64,000 nt of DNA from CAZCAQ01 sp964496905 (GTDB lineage Bacteria; Patescibacteriota; WWE3; UBA101185; UBA10185): NCBI GenBank assembly GCA_964496905.1, contig CAZCAQ010000003.1:1-64000 (forward strand), in the 5' to 3' direction. A model generated the notes under the pieces. That model ran no database searches and was not told the origin of the DNA. It worked only from the letters and a program-made list of their open reading frames with translations. Numbering within the stretch: the stretch's first letter is position 1; each line of letters begins with the position of its first letter. This document shows, in pieces, positions 44,324 through 53,255 of this stretch. Made by a program: the position numbers and the translations under genes.

Positions 44324-45447
44324 AAGTAGCCTTTTGTGGCAGAACAGACTTGTTTAAATATAAAGGAGGGGATGCCGTACAAATGGAGCAAACGGCAAAA
44401 GAGCTAGAAAAGCTTGGCGTGCACGTTGACATAAAAACTCATTGGGACTTTGACTATGCACAATATGAATTAATTCACATATTCCAGCTGGATTGGGTTT
44501 CGGAAAACTATTTGTATGCAGAGGCAGCGCAAAAAGCGGGTAAAAAAATTGTACTTTCTCCAATTCATCATAATGTAAATGAAGTAAAAGCTTACGATGA
44601 CAATTTTGTATTTGGTTATCGCAGACTTTCGTCCTTGGTATTACGCAATCAATTTCACCGCGATACGCTAAAAATCTTTTACCGAGCTCTTTCCAACCCA
44701 GAAAAACGAATTCCTGCGTTTTACGCAATAACTTATGGACTTAAGAATCTGCACAAAAAAACCATAAAAGCCTCAAGCAAGGTTTTAGTTCAAACTCACT
44801 TGGAAGCCGAAGATTTAAAAAAGGCTTACACCACAGATTTTGAATGGGTTTTAGTTCCAAATGGTGTTGGTGACGTTTTTTTGTCACAACCAGAAATGCT
44901 TAGCAATTTTCTGCCATTTTCTGATTACATTTTAAGCGTAGGCCGTATTGAAGCCCGAAAAAATCAACTTAACATTATTGAAGCGGTAAAAAAACTCCGC
45001 TTACAAACTGGGCAAGACCTTAAACTTGTTTTTGTTGGTCAATTTAGTCTTTCTCATAAAGAGTATACACAGCACTTTAAGGAACAACTTTCGCAAAACC
45101 CATGGATTACTCACATTGAAAAGGTCGACTATGAAAAAATGCCTTCAGTATACAAATTTGCAAAAGTTGCAGTTTCAGCAAGTTGGTTTGAAACAACTGG
45201 ATTAACCAGTTTAGAGGCCTTGTATTGCGGTTCAAATGCTGTTGCATCGGGAAAAAGAGCTAATGAGTTGTTAGGTTCGCAAGTTTCATATTGTGACCCT
45301 TCTAGTGTAGAATCTATTTCAAGCGCCATTTTGACGCAGCTTCAAAAACCAAGACCAGTAATTTCTAAAGATTTTAAAGCACAGTATACTTGGAAGAATG
45401 CTGCTGAAAAAACTCTTAAGGTATATACGGATATAATTGATGAATAA
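44320..45447 (+). CDS. GT4 family glycosyltransferase
   Basis: 375 residues, GT-B fold: KYKGGDAVQMEQTAKEL, SVGRIEARKNQLNIIEAV and SWFETTGLTSLEALYCG. The first glutamate is in WFETTG and the second in SLEAL, as in GT4. It overlaps the preceding gene by ATGA and the ligase-GT39 fusion by 8 bases. Substrate unknown. Confidence 0.85.
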   Translation: MKVAFCGRTDLFKYKGGDAVQMEQTAKELEKLGVHVDIKTHWDFDYAQYELIHIFQLDWVSENYLYAEAAQKAGKKIVLSPIHHNVNEVKAYDDNFVFGYRRLSSLVLRNQFHRDTLKIFYRALSNPEKRIPAFYAITYGLKNLHKKTIKASSKVLVQTHLEAEDLKKAYTTDFEWVLVPNGVGDVFLSQPEMLSNFLPFSDYILSVGRIEARKNQLNIIEAVKKLRLQTGQDLKLVFVGQFSLSHKEYTQHFKEQLSQNPWITHIEKVDYEKMPSVYKFAKVAVSASWFETTGLTSLEALYCGSNAVASGKRANELLGSQVSYCDPSSVESISSAILTQLQKPRPVISKDFKAQYTWKNAAEKTLKVYTDIIDE

Positions 45448-48346
45448 TTACGAATTACTTATTGGAATAGCTATTTTTTCAGTGGGATTTTATGCCCTTG
45501 TCAGAGATTTTAAACTCTTTATCTATATTTTGCTCTTTTCAAGCGTTTTAATTCACAAAGAAATGTTTAGCCTGTATATGTGGGACTTTATGCCAATTCG
45601 CTTTTTAATGCTTGCTTTGTCTTTTTATGTAGTTGGGGCCTTCTTTTTAGCACTTTTTACTGCGCTGAGAGAAAGGAATATGCATCAACGACTTGAGTTA
45701 ACTAAAATTTCTCAGTACTTAAGGGATCCTTTTATCATTAGTTTGACTTTGCTCTGGCTAGTAAGAGGTTTTTCTCTAGTGTTTTCAAAAGATATTAGGT
45801 CTAGTGTGGAGCTTTATGCCTTTTTTACATCTATTTATTTGGCATCTCTTTTTATTTACATAAGGTTAAAATCAAGGCCTTTGCACGTTATATTGTATCT
45901 GGATTTTTATATTGCCATTGTTTTTGCACTCTGTATGTTTGGGTTTTTACAATTATTTTTAAGTTCCAATTATAACTTTACTATTGGAGCATTTTGGCAA
46001 ATTCCCGGACATAGCCCACGCGTTGGAAGTCTTTTTTGGGATGTAAATCACTTTGGAGCGTTTATTGCCTCATTATTTTTATACGGATGTGCTAGGTTTT
46101 TGGCAGTTTCAGGCTTAAAACGCAAAATACTTTACGGCATTTTACTTTTGCCAATTCCCATAATTTTGTATTTAACTAATTCACGCAGCTCTTTATTGCT
46201 ATTAATCAGTGCTTCTGCGCTTTTTGGCTTTATTGTATTGTTCAAAAAAATCGGTAACAAAGCTTTTGGCCTTACAGCATTAGTGGCCCTTTTTGCATTT
46301 TTGACCTTTTTTTATACATATTCAGATGAAAACTCTAAAGTTAGCAAGGTTATTCGTAGTAACTTACATTACAGAATTGATTCTTTTGATTCGCACTTTT
46401 TATTGCTATCTGGTGCTTCGGAAGTATTTACAGAAAATCCTATATTAGGAGGTGGCTACGGGAGTTTTTATGCCCAATTTATGGAAACCTCCATTTCATC
46501 AGAATATCTTAGGCGTGATCCAGCTGGTTTATTAACAAAAGTTCCTGCACACACAATTTGGGGTGAGGTAGCTTCTGAAACGGGCATGTTAGGTTTTTCC
46601 GCTTTTCTGTTTTTATGTCTAATAATTACAGCTGTACCTTTTTATAATTTTTTGGTCAGTAACTCGTATAAGGATTATTTAGTTCATGGCGCCATATTTT
46701 CTTCAATAATAGGCTATTTTGTCGCTGGCATATTTTATTCTTATAATTCTGAATTTTTTTGGCTTGTCTTAATTTTATACACAACGTATGGAATAGCAAA
46801 ATTGATTCAAAACATGCCTGTTGTAATTAATAATCCAAATCCAAGCTTTACCTTTGGTTTGTTAAAAAAGGCAGTAATGTTTATTGAAGTTAAAATAAAC
46901 GCAGGATTTATTTTACTTGGACTTTTAACATTTTCATTAATATTTATAAATTTGGGGAAAAACACTTTAATTACATGGGACGAAGCAATATACGGAAAAA
47001 TTGCTAAAAATATTGTTCAAACAGGTGAGTGGTTAACTTTGCAATGGAAGGTAGGTTCCACTTGGTTTGAAAAGCCCCCACTTTACTTTTGGTCAACGGC
47101 ATTTTTTATGAAAATCTTTGGTATAAACGAATTTGCAGTTAGATTAACAAGTGCGCTTAGTGGCTTTGGTTCTATTATGGTTTTAACCTACTTTGCAAAA
47201 AAAATATATGGGCGAAGCGTAGGGTATTTAGCAGGATTTATTCTATTGACCACTTTTCAGTTTTTGTATTACGCACGAACCGGCATGCTTGACGTTACTC
47301 TCACTTTTTTTATTACTACTGCTTTGGTAATTTACTTTCTTGGTGCAAAAATGCTTAGGACATTTGTACTAGCGGGTGTATTTGTAGGATTAGCAGTGCT
47401 AACAAAAGGTGTAGTAGGTTTTTTACCTTTACTAATAATACTAATCTTTGAATTAGTTATGTTGCCAAAAACCAAAAAATTAAGCGAACTAGTTAACGTT
47501 TTTTACATTTTTGTATTCTCAGCAATAGTTTTTATGCCATGGCATGCCTATATGCTGGGTTTATATGGTAATAAGTTTTACGACAACTACATTGTTTATC
47601 ATGTTTTGCAACGTGCTTCAACAGCAATTGAAGGAAAAGGCCAGCCCTTTTGGTGGTATTTTGTAGTAATGAAAGTTAGTATGCGCTTATGGTTTTTGGC
47701 ATTACTGGTAGCGCTTCCTTTTACTACCACTTGTGTGTTATTTAGAAAAAAAATGGAGAAGTTTAACTTTTTGTTTTCAAATAATGAGATACGTGGGTTA
47801 ATATTTACATTAGTCTGGTTTATAGTTGTAGCACTTTTCTTTTCATCAGCGATCTCTAAACTTATTTGGTACATAATTCCTATATATGTTCCAGCTGCAC
47901 TGATTTGCGCATTTACAATAGTTGTAATTTTAAGAAACTTTTTCTCAAAGTTTGCTAAAAATATAGTTGATGAAATGGTTTTTGTAACGATCTTTTTTAT
48001 TTTTATGTTCACTTTTACTTACTTTTATGTTGAAAAAGGTCGCGTTTATACAAGTGACTTAAATTATGCTCAGGCCTTTGTACTTAAGCAGTCAAGTGTT
48101 AAGTATCCAAATGAGACTGTGCTTGTCGATAGAATTGAATCCCCAGTCACATTTTACTATCGCGATGGGCCTTATGCAGAAGTTGATTTTCAACAAATCC
48201 GAGCTTCTCTTAGTAAAAGCTCAGAAAAGCCTACAATTTTTATTACTAATAAAAAAAGATTTGTTCAGCTTGAAAAAGAATTTTTGGGACTTTCCAATGT
48301 AGATCAGGCTGGAGATTTTATACTTGCCTATTATCTTAAACAATGA
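45440..48346 (+). CDS. O-antigen-ligase-like domain fused to a GT39 glycosyltransferase
   Basis: 968 residues from the ATG at 45440 (an overlapping TTG three bases earlier is an artefact). Residues 1-455 form a Wzy_C/O-antigen-ligase-like membrane half with the large outer loop: GSLFWDVNHFGAF (about 196-208), YLTNSRSSLLLL, LGGGYGSFY and AHTIWGEVASETGMLGF (about 370-386). Residues about 485-968 form a GT39 (ArnT/PMT_2-like) half with the acidic pair Asp514-Glu515 (TWDEAIYG) and FEKPPLYFW. The ligase half would join or polymerise lipid-linked glycan; the GT39 half would add a sugar from polyprenyl phosphate. I saw no sign that two genes were artificially joined. Confidence 0.8.
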   Translation: MNNYELLIGIAIFSVGFYALVRDFKLFIYILLFSSVLIHKEMFSLYMWDFMPIRFLMLALSFYVVGAFFLALFTALRERNMHQRLELTKISQYLRDPFIISLTLLWLVRGFSLVFSKDIRSSVELYAFFTSIYLASLFIYIRLKSRPLHVILYLDFYIAIVFALCMFGFLQLFLSSNYNFTIGAFWQIPGHSPRVGSLFWDVNHFGAFIASLFLYGCARFLAVSGLKRKILYGILLLPIPIILYLTNSRSSLLLLISASALFGFIVLFKKIGNKAFGLTALVALFAFLTFFYTYSDENSKVSKVIRSNLHYRIDSFDSHFLLLSGASEVFTENPILGGGYGSFYAQFMETSISSEYLRRDPAGLLTKVPAHTIWGEVASETGMLGFSAFLFLCLIITAVPFYNFLVSNSYKDYLVHGAIFSSIIGYFVAGIFYSYNSEFFWLVLILYTTYGIAKLIQNMPVVINNPNPSFTFGLLKKAVMFIEVKINAGFILLGLLTFSLIFINLGKNTLITWDEAIYGKIAKNIVQTGEWLTLQWKVGSTWFEKPPLYFWSTAFFMKIFGINEFAVRLTSALSGFGSIMVLTYFAKKIYGRSVGYLAGFILLTTFQFLYYARTGMLDVTLTFFITTALVIYFLGAKMLRTFVLAGVFVGLAVLTKGVVGFLPLLIILIFELVMLPKTKKLSELVNVFYIFVFSAIVFMPWHAYMLGLYGNKFYDNYIVYHVLQRASTAIEGKGQPFWWYFVVMKVSMRLWFLALLVALPFTTTCVLFRKKMEKFNFLFSNNEIRGLIFTLVWFIVVALFFSSAISKLIWYIIPIYVPAALICAFTIVVILRNFFSKFAKNIVDEMVFVTIFFIFMFTFTYFYVEKGRVYTSDLNYAQAFVLKQSSVKYPNETVLVDRIESPVTFYYRDGPYAEVDFQQIRASLSKSSEKPTIFITNKKRFVQLEKEFLGLSNVDQAGDFILAYYLKQ

Positions 48347-49467
48347 AAGTTGCAATAATTCACGACGATTTTATTCAATATGGTGGTGCAGAACAATTGG
48401 TTCTAGCCCTTTGGGAGATATGGCCCAATGCAGTTTTGTATACAAGTTACGTAACTAATGATTGGGCAAAAATTCTTAAAGAAAAAAATATTGAATATAA
48501 AACGTCATTCATGCAAAAGTTGCCATATAAAAAGAAATTAAATAAATACTACGCTGGGCTTATGCTTTATCCCCTTGCCTTTGAGTCATTTGACTTTACG
48601 GGTTTTGATTTGGTGATTTCATCTTCTTCTAGGTTTGCACATTGTATTGTTACAAAACCATCAACTTTGCATATTTCATATATTAATTCGCCAGGACGCA
48701 TGTTTTGGGAGTTTTGGGATTATTTTGAGAACTTTAGTTTTTCACGCCGAAATATTATTAAAAGGCTCTACATAAATTTGTTAAAAGCAGTGGCTAGTTA
48801 TTATAGAACTTGGGACTATTACTCTTCATTTCGCGCCGATTACCTTATTGCTAATTCATCGATTCCTCATAACCGTATTAAAAAATTTTATGACAAGGAA
48901 AGCACAATAATTTATCCATTTGTTAATACAAAATATTTTGAAAATAAACCAAAATCAAAAGCTAACTTTTTTCTTATAATAACCAGGCTGGTTTCGTGGA
49001 AAAAAGTAGATATAGCAATAGATGCTTTTATTAAGAATGGTCAAAATTTGAGAATAATTGGTGATGGCCCAGAACTTCAACCTTTAAAAGCAAAAGCCGC
49101 AGGTTATAAAAATATAGAGTTACTTGGATATGTGAGTGATGATGTGAAAATAGATCTGCTATGTTCATGTTGTGCTTTAATTAACACACAGCTAGAGGAC
49201 TTTGGTATTGCCCCATTAGAAGCTATGGCGGCTGGAAAACCTGTTTTAGCATACGGAAGAGGTGGCGCGCTAGAAACAGTTATAGAAGGAAAAACTGGTG
49301 CATTTTATTACGAACAAACTCCTCAGGCTTTAAATGCCGCATTGGAGACTTTTGATCCTGAGTCTTATTTAGTAACCGATTGTGTTTATCAAGCTCGGCG
49401 CTTTGATAAAGATGTTTTTCTTAGTAAGATCAAAGCCTTTGTTGATAGTGTATACTTAGGGAGCTAA
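48343..49467 (+). CDS. GT4 glycosyltransferase, WbaZ/mannosyltransferase-like
   Basis: 374 residues. The N-terminus IIHDDFIQYGGAEQLVLAL and HISYINSPGRMFWEFWDYF are characteristic of the WbaZ-type mannosyltransferase subgroup. The donor half has ITRLVSWKKVDIAIDAF and EDFGIAPLEAMAAGKPVLAYG. It probably acts early on the lipid-linked oligosaccharide because it lies next to the initiating phosphoglycosyl transferase. ATGA overlap with the fusion gene. Confidence 0.85.
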   Translation: MKVAIIHDDFIQYGGAEQLVLALWEIWPNAVLYTSYVTNDWAKILKEKNIEYKTSFMQKLPYKKKLNKYYAGLMLYPLAFESFDFTGFDLVISSSSRFAHCIVTKPSTLHISYINSPGRMFWEFWDYFENFSFSRRNIIKRLYINLLKAVASYYRTWDYYSSFRADYLIANSSIPHNRIKKFYDKESTIIYPFVNTKYFENKPKSKANFFLIITRLVSWKKVDIAIDAFIKNGQNLRIIGDGPELQPLKAKAAGYKNIELLGYVSDDVKIDLLCSCCALINTQLEDFGIAPLEAMAAGKPVLAYGRGGALETVIEGKTGAFYYEQTPQALNAALETFDPESYLVTDCVYQARRFDKDVFLSKIKAFVDSVYLGS

Positions 49468-49474
49468 TTCCAAT

Positions 49475-50113
49475 ATGGACTTATACGATTTTTTAAAAAG
49501 AATACTAGATATTGTGGGTGCGCTTGTAGGGCTCCTTATTTTTTCACCAATTTTTGCGGTTGCAGCTGTTTTTATTAAACTTGCATCTCCGGGAGGACCA
49601 ATTTTTGCGGATATACCATCAAGGGTAAGCAGAGGAAAAGAATTTAAAATGTACAAATTTAGATCTATGATTCCAAATGCGCACAATTGGCTTTTGGAAC
49701 ATCCAGAGTGGCATGAAAAGTACAAAGCCAACAATTACAAAATTTCTCCAGACGAAGATCCGCGCTTTATAAAAGGTGCAAAATTTATGAGAAAATATAG
49801 CATTGATGAGCTTCCTCAATTTTTAAATGTTTTGTTTGGCGATATGAGTTTAGTAGGTCCCAGAGCTTACTATCCTTTTGAATTAAAAGAGCAAAGGGAA
49901 AAGTTCCCGGAAGCTGGTCCCTACATTGACGAAGTCTTTCAGATAAAGCCCGGCATTACGGGTGTTTGGCAAGTTTCTGGAAGATCGAGCATTGGTTTTT
50001 TGGAGCGAATAAAAATGGATGCCGGATATGCAAAAAAGCGCTCAATATTGTATGATTTACTAATAATTCTAAAAACGCCGCTAGCGGTGTTGGCTGCTAA
50101 AGGAGCAAACTAA
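49475..50113 (+). CDS. polyprenyl-phosphate phosphoglycosyl transferase (monotopic PGT)
   Basis: 212 residues, the catalytic-core length of the small monotopic (PglC-like) class. The N-terminal re-entrant helix spans about 11-34. MYKFRSM (59-65), catalytic Asp111-Glu112 (SIDELPQFLNVL), MSLVGPR (124-130) and KPGITGVWQVSGRS (158-171) are all in place. It transfers a sugar-1-phosphate from a UDP-sugar to polyprenyl phosphate, the first committed step of oligosaccharide assembly. The larger WcaJ/WbaP-type N-terminal membrane domain is absent. Located at the end of the locus, just before DUF4012. Confidence 0.9.
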   Translation: MDLYDFLKRILDIVGALVGLLIFSPIFAVAAVFIKLASPGGPIFADIPSRVSRGKEFKMYKFRSMIPNAHNWLLEHPEWHEKYKANNYKISPDEDPRFIKGAKFMRKYSIDELPQFLNVLFGDMSLVGPRAYYPFELKEQREKFPEAGPYIDEVFQIKPGITGVWQVSGRSSIGFLERIKMDAGYAKKRSILYDLLIILKTPLAVLAAKGAN

Positions 50114-50115
50114 AT

Positions 50116-52062
50116 ATGAATCAAGCAAAAGTATGGAAACCAGGACAAACAAGTAATTCTAAGGTAGGTGGTGTCAGTAAATATAAAAGGCATATTGGTG
50201 TAGGTGGGGCTATACTTATAGGTGTACTGTCTGTTTTTGTTTTAGTTACTTATTTCTTCTTTGCACGCCCCGTTTTAGCTTTAAGAAGTAATGTAAAAGA
50301 CCTTCAAGAGGATTTTAACAATAGTAAACAGGCCCTTGTAGAGCGGGATTTGGTTGCTTTTAATGCAAGTTTAGATGAGACTGAAAAAGACCTTGAAGAA
50401 CTAAGGACCACCAGAGACGAAAAGCTTGGTTGGGCTAAAAACTTTCCAAAGCTTAAGATTTACTACAAAGATTCGGAAAACTTTATTAACGCAGGTCAGC
50501 ATGCTGTAAACGCAGGTAGAGAGTTCTCGGTAATTGTTGAACCTTTTTCCTCTGCATTAGGTCTAAAAACAAAAAATACTCAAAACGGTGCCCCAGCGCC
50601 AGAGGGTGAAGACGTTGGCTTAATGGAAGCTTTTTCTGCATGGGTAGCTGCCATGCCTTTGGTTGCTGCAGAATCAGATCCAGTAATTAAGGAATTAACT
50701 TTAATGGGCGATCAGCTAGCTAAGGTTGATGCGCAGAATTATCCAGAAGATTTTAGAGGTTTTCCAGTAAGAGAGACTATTTTACAGTCTCAAAACACAC
50801 TTACGCAGCTTAACGATTACGCACCAGACATTAAAAAAGCACTCGTTATAATCCCAGGACTTCTAGGTATTGGCGGTGAAGAAAAACGCTATATGGTTAT
50901 TATGCAAAATGACAAAGAAGTTCGTGCAACTGGTGGTTTTTGGACATATTTAGCAACCTTTAAGGTAAGTAATGGGCTTTTAAATTCTGACTTTACTTCA
51001 TACAATTCATACTATGTTGATGATGTATTAAATCAAATAGATGCGTATCACACTTTTCCAACTGTACCTCCAACTTACAACAAGCACTTAAAGGTAGAAA
51101 GAATGTTTGCCCGCGACGCAAACGTGTCACCAGACCTTCCAACTTCTGTAGATCAGTTTTTGGAATTTTGGACATTAGCTGCACCACTTTCTCCAAATGA
51201 ATTTAAACCTATTGATGGCGTAATCGTTATTGATACAAAGGTATTGGAAGAACTTTTGGAAATTACTGGCCCAGCTACTGTAAATGGTTTTACATATAAC
51301 AAAGACAATGTTGTACTTGAACTTGAAAAATTGGCAAGCCTTGCTTTAAAAGAGCAAGTTAATAGAAAAAAAGTTTTGGGTGATTTAATGGAACAAATGT
51401 TAATTAACGTGTTTGAGTCCGATAAAAATCTTTGGCCAAAACTCGTAGATAAAGGGTTTAACCTAATTGGTCGAAAGCACATTGCCATGGTTATGATGGA
51501 CCCAGAGGCACAGGCCTTAATTGAAAAACACAACTTTGCTGGTCGTATAGTTGATCCTGTAGTTGGTGATTATGCATATGTAGTCCAAACCAACCTAGGT
51601 GGTGATAAGACTAACTGGTTTGTCACTAAAGACGTCCAGCACGATTTATCACGTGAAAACGGTAAATGGAAAAGAACAGTTACTATCAATTACAAATACA
51701 CAAGGCCTTCAGATGAATTTGCCTCATTTGTAACAGTTTACCGTGAATGGGTAAGGTTATATGTGCCAAAGGGCGCAGAGTTAATTGCCTTGACAGGGTC
51801 CGATGATGAACCTGGTACTGGTGAGGAAAGAAACAAAACTTATTTTCATGGGTTCTTTACATTAGCACCTGATGCCACAAAAACTGTAAAGTTTGAGTAC
51901 TATTTACCTGAGGACACAATTAAAGACGGCGAGTACAAGTTGTACATTCAAAAACAAGTCTCTATAGATAAAGAAAAGCATGTTGTAAATGCAGGTGGTA
52001 AAACTCAAGAAATAATTCTTGATATTTTGGACGGTAAGTTTTCGGCAAAAGTAGCAGAGTAG
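50116..52062 (+). CDS. DUF4012 membrane-anchored extracellular protein
   Basis: 648 residues. One N-terminal membrane helix (about 30-52) is followed by a coiled coil (about 55-105) and a large extracytoplasmic domain with the DUF4012 core: RYMVIMQNDKEVRATGGFW (about 256-274) and later PIDGVIVIDTKVLEELLEITGP. DUF4012 proteins are common in Patescibacteria and actinobacterial glycan loci; the reaction is unknown. The core resembles LCP-type domains in outline, so a role in glycan attachment is possible. AAAGGAG ribosome site; starts two bases after the PGT gene. Confidence 0.8.
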   Translation: MNQAKVWKPGQTSNSKVGGVSKYKRHIGVGGAILIGVLSVFVLVTYFFFARPVLALRSNVKDLQEDFNNSKQALVERDLVAFNASLDETEKDLEELRTTRDEKLGWAKNFPKLKIYYKDSENFINAGQHAVNAGREFSVIVEPFSSALGLKTKNTQNGAPAPEGEDVGLMEAFSAWVAAMPLVAAESDPVIKELTLMGDQLAKVDAQNYPEDFRGFPVRETILQSQNTLTQLNDYAPDIKKALVIIPGLLGIGGEEKRYMVIMQNDKEVRATGGFWTYLATFKVSNGLLNSDFTSYNSYYVDDVLNQIDAYHTFPTVPPTYNKHLKVERMFARDANVSPDLPTSVDQFLEFWTLAAPLSPNEFKPIDGVIVIDTKVLEELLEITGPATVNGFTYNKDNVVLELEKLASLALKEQVNRKKVLGDLMEQMLINVFESDKNLWPKLVDKGFNLIGRKHIAMVMMDPEAQALIEKHNFAGRIVDPVVGDYAYVVQTNLGGDKTNWFVTKDVQHDLSRENGKWKRTVTINYKYTRPSDEFASFVTVYREWVRLYVPKGAELIALTGSDDEPGTGEERNKTYFHGFFTLAPDATKTVKFEYYLPEDTIKDGEYKLYIQKQVSIDKEKHVVNAGGKTQEIILDILDGKFSAKVAE

Positions 52063-52064
52063 CG

Positions 52065-52070
52065 TAAAAT
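52065..52070 (+). promoter_or_regulatory. -10 element, leaderless start of recO
   Basis: TAAAAT then GAGAGA, exactly six bases, to the GTG at 52077. No clear -35. The GAGAGA could alternatively act as a weak ribosome site. Confidence 0.4.
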
Positions 52071-52076
52071 GAGAGA

Positions 52077-52835
52077 GTGAAACGCTATAATATTGAAGCT
52101 TTAGTACTTAAAAACATTGGTTACAAAGACGCTGATAAAATTTACACGGTATTATCCCGCGAACTTGGTTTAGTTAGTGTTCATGCAAAAGGTGTACGAA
52201 AAATCAGTTCTAGGCGTGCTGGCAATTTAGATACACTTAATCACGTTAAAATTAAAATTAGCGAACAGGATTCTGGTTGGAAAACTGCCGACGAAGTATC
52301 TTTAATTGAATCTTTTAAGCCAATCAAAGGGTCGTTACTTGCACAATCTCATGCTTTTTATTTACTTGAACTTGCTTACAGGCTTGTTCATGAAGAAAAT
52401 TCCTCCGAAAAGTTGTTTGACCGCATGCTTGTGGCTTTACATAAATTAAGTAAAAGTAAGTCTGAATTGGAATCTTATTTAGTCATTAATTCTTTTGAAG
52501 TTTTTTTGCTACGATTTTTGGGATATGAAATTGAACTAACTGCTTGTGTACAATGTGGTCGTGACTTTGAAGCTGGTTGGGGAGGCTGCAAGCTGAGTTT
52601 TACCCATGGTGGTTTTGTATGTGATCGTTGTTTTGGAGTTGTGCAGGGTGTTTTAGTTGATCTTAAAACGGCTGAGGTACTGCATAGTATTAATAGTGAC
52701 TTTGAGTATAAACCCGTGGGCTTGGCGCGTGAAAATATTTACGCTGCTGACGATGTTTTAAAGATGTATATTAAAAATATTCTTGAAGATGGCTTTAAGA
52801 CGGAAAGGGTTTTTAGGAGTATTAAGGATTTGTGA
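52077..52835 (+). CDS. recO: DNA repair protein RecO
   Basis: 252 residues, usual length. N-terminal OB fold (YNIEALVLKNIGYKDADKI... and GLVSVHAKGVRK, 1-75), a helical middle part and a zinc site with Cys157, Cys160, Cys182 and Cys185 (CVQC...CDRC). RecO helps load RecA on single-stranded DNA in gap repair. The GTG start lies six bases after TAAAAT. It follows the glycan locus but probably forms its own unit. Confidence 0.85.
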   Translation: MKRYNIEALVLKNIGYKDADKIYTVLSRELGLVSVHAKGVRKISSRRAGNLDTLNHVKIKISEQDSGWKTADEVSLIESFKPIKGSLLAQSHAFYLLELAYRLVHEENSSEKLFDRMLVALHKLSKSKSELESYLVINSFEVFLLRFLGYEIELTACVQCGRDFEAGWGGCKLSFTHGGFVCDRCFGVVQGVLVDLKTAEVLHSINSDFEYKPVGLARENIYAADDVLKMYIKNILEDGFKTERVFRSIKDL

Positions 52836-52847
52836 AAAGCTGTGCTT

Positions 52848-53177
52848 TTAGGCTTTTGATTTTTCAAGTTTAGCTATTCGAGCTTCGTGATTACTGACTT
52901 TGTGAGAAAGTAAGGTCTGTTCTTGCCTACTTGTTTTAAGTTCAGTTATAAATGTATCTAGCATGTCATACATTTTAGGAATGATTGTCACTTTTTCCGC
53001 TACTTCTTGTAATTTCTGATCCACCCTTAAAAAATTAAGAGCAGTCTCGCCCTTAAATGCGCGTAATTCTTGTGTAAGATCTACTATTGATTTTTCACAT
53101 CCTCCTACTCTTTGTGAGAGATCTAATATAGATCTTTCACACCCTTCTAGTCTTTTTGTGAAATTCAATTGCTTCAT
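52848..53177 (-). CDS. small coiled-coil protein, unknown
   Basis: 109 residues, mostly heptad-like and helical. Two similar copies of an E-G-C-E-(R/K)-S-I-(L/V)-D-L segment lie at about 11-35 (RLEGCERSILDL and RVGGCEKSIVDL), each with one cysteine. The rest (60-105) continues as coiled coil. No family recognised; small coiled-coil proteins of this sort are frequent in Patescibacteria. It has its own promoter (TTGATA-17-TACAAA) with an inverted repeat over it and a palindrome upstream. Confidence 0.55.
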   Translation of the reverse strand: MKQLNFTKRLEGCERSILDLSQRVGGCEKSIVDLTQELRAFKGETALNFLRVDQKLQEVAEKVTIIPKMYDMLDTFITELKTSRQEQTLLSHKVSNHEARIAKLEKSKA

Positions 53178-53178
53178 T

Positions 53179-53213
53179 TAGTTGTTTGTACCATTGTTAA
53201 AAACAACTATCAA
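53179..53213 (-). promoter_or_regulatory. promoter and inverted repeat of the coiled-coil gene
   Basis: Minus strand: TTGATA (53213-53208), a 17-bp spacer, TACAAA (53190-53185), seven bases, ATG at 53177. A perfect 9-bp inverted repeat TAGTTGTTT / AAACAACTA (53179-53187 and 53201-53209) covers the whole promoter, a good candidate operator. Confidence 0.5.
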
Positions 53214-53233
53214 TATGCCATAGTATGCAAAAC

Positions 53234-53250
53234 TCTATTTTAAATAGACA
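53234..53250. repeat. 17-nt palindromic site, copy 1
   Basis: TCTATTTTAAATAGACA on the plus strand; its reverse complement occurs exactly at 62884-62900. The inner 15 bases are a perfect palindrome apart from the A/T centre. It lies 7 bases after the dinB stop and 20 bases upstream of the -35 of the coiled-coil gene. Confidence 0.5.
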
Positions 53251-53255
53251 TTGCT

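Noticed and set aside
47599..48012. 137-codon antisense frame in the GT39 half of the fusion
   Set aside because: Shadow frame, Lys/Ile/Asn-rich as expected from the complement of membrane-protein codons.
51153..51533. 126-codon antisense frame within the DUF4012 gene
   Set aside because: Shadow of a well-supported gene; low-complexity Ser/Thr composition and no start signals.
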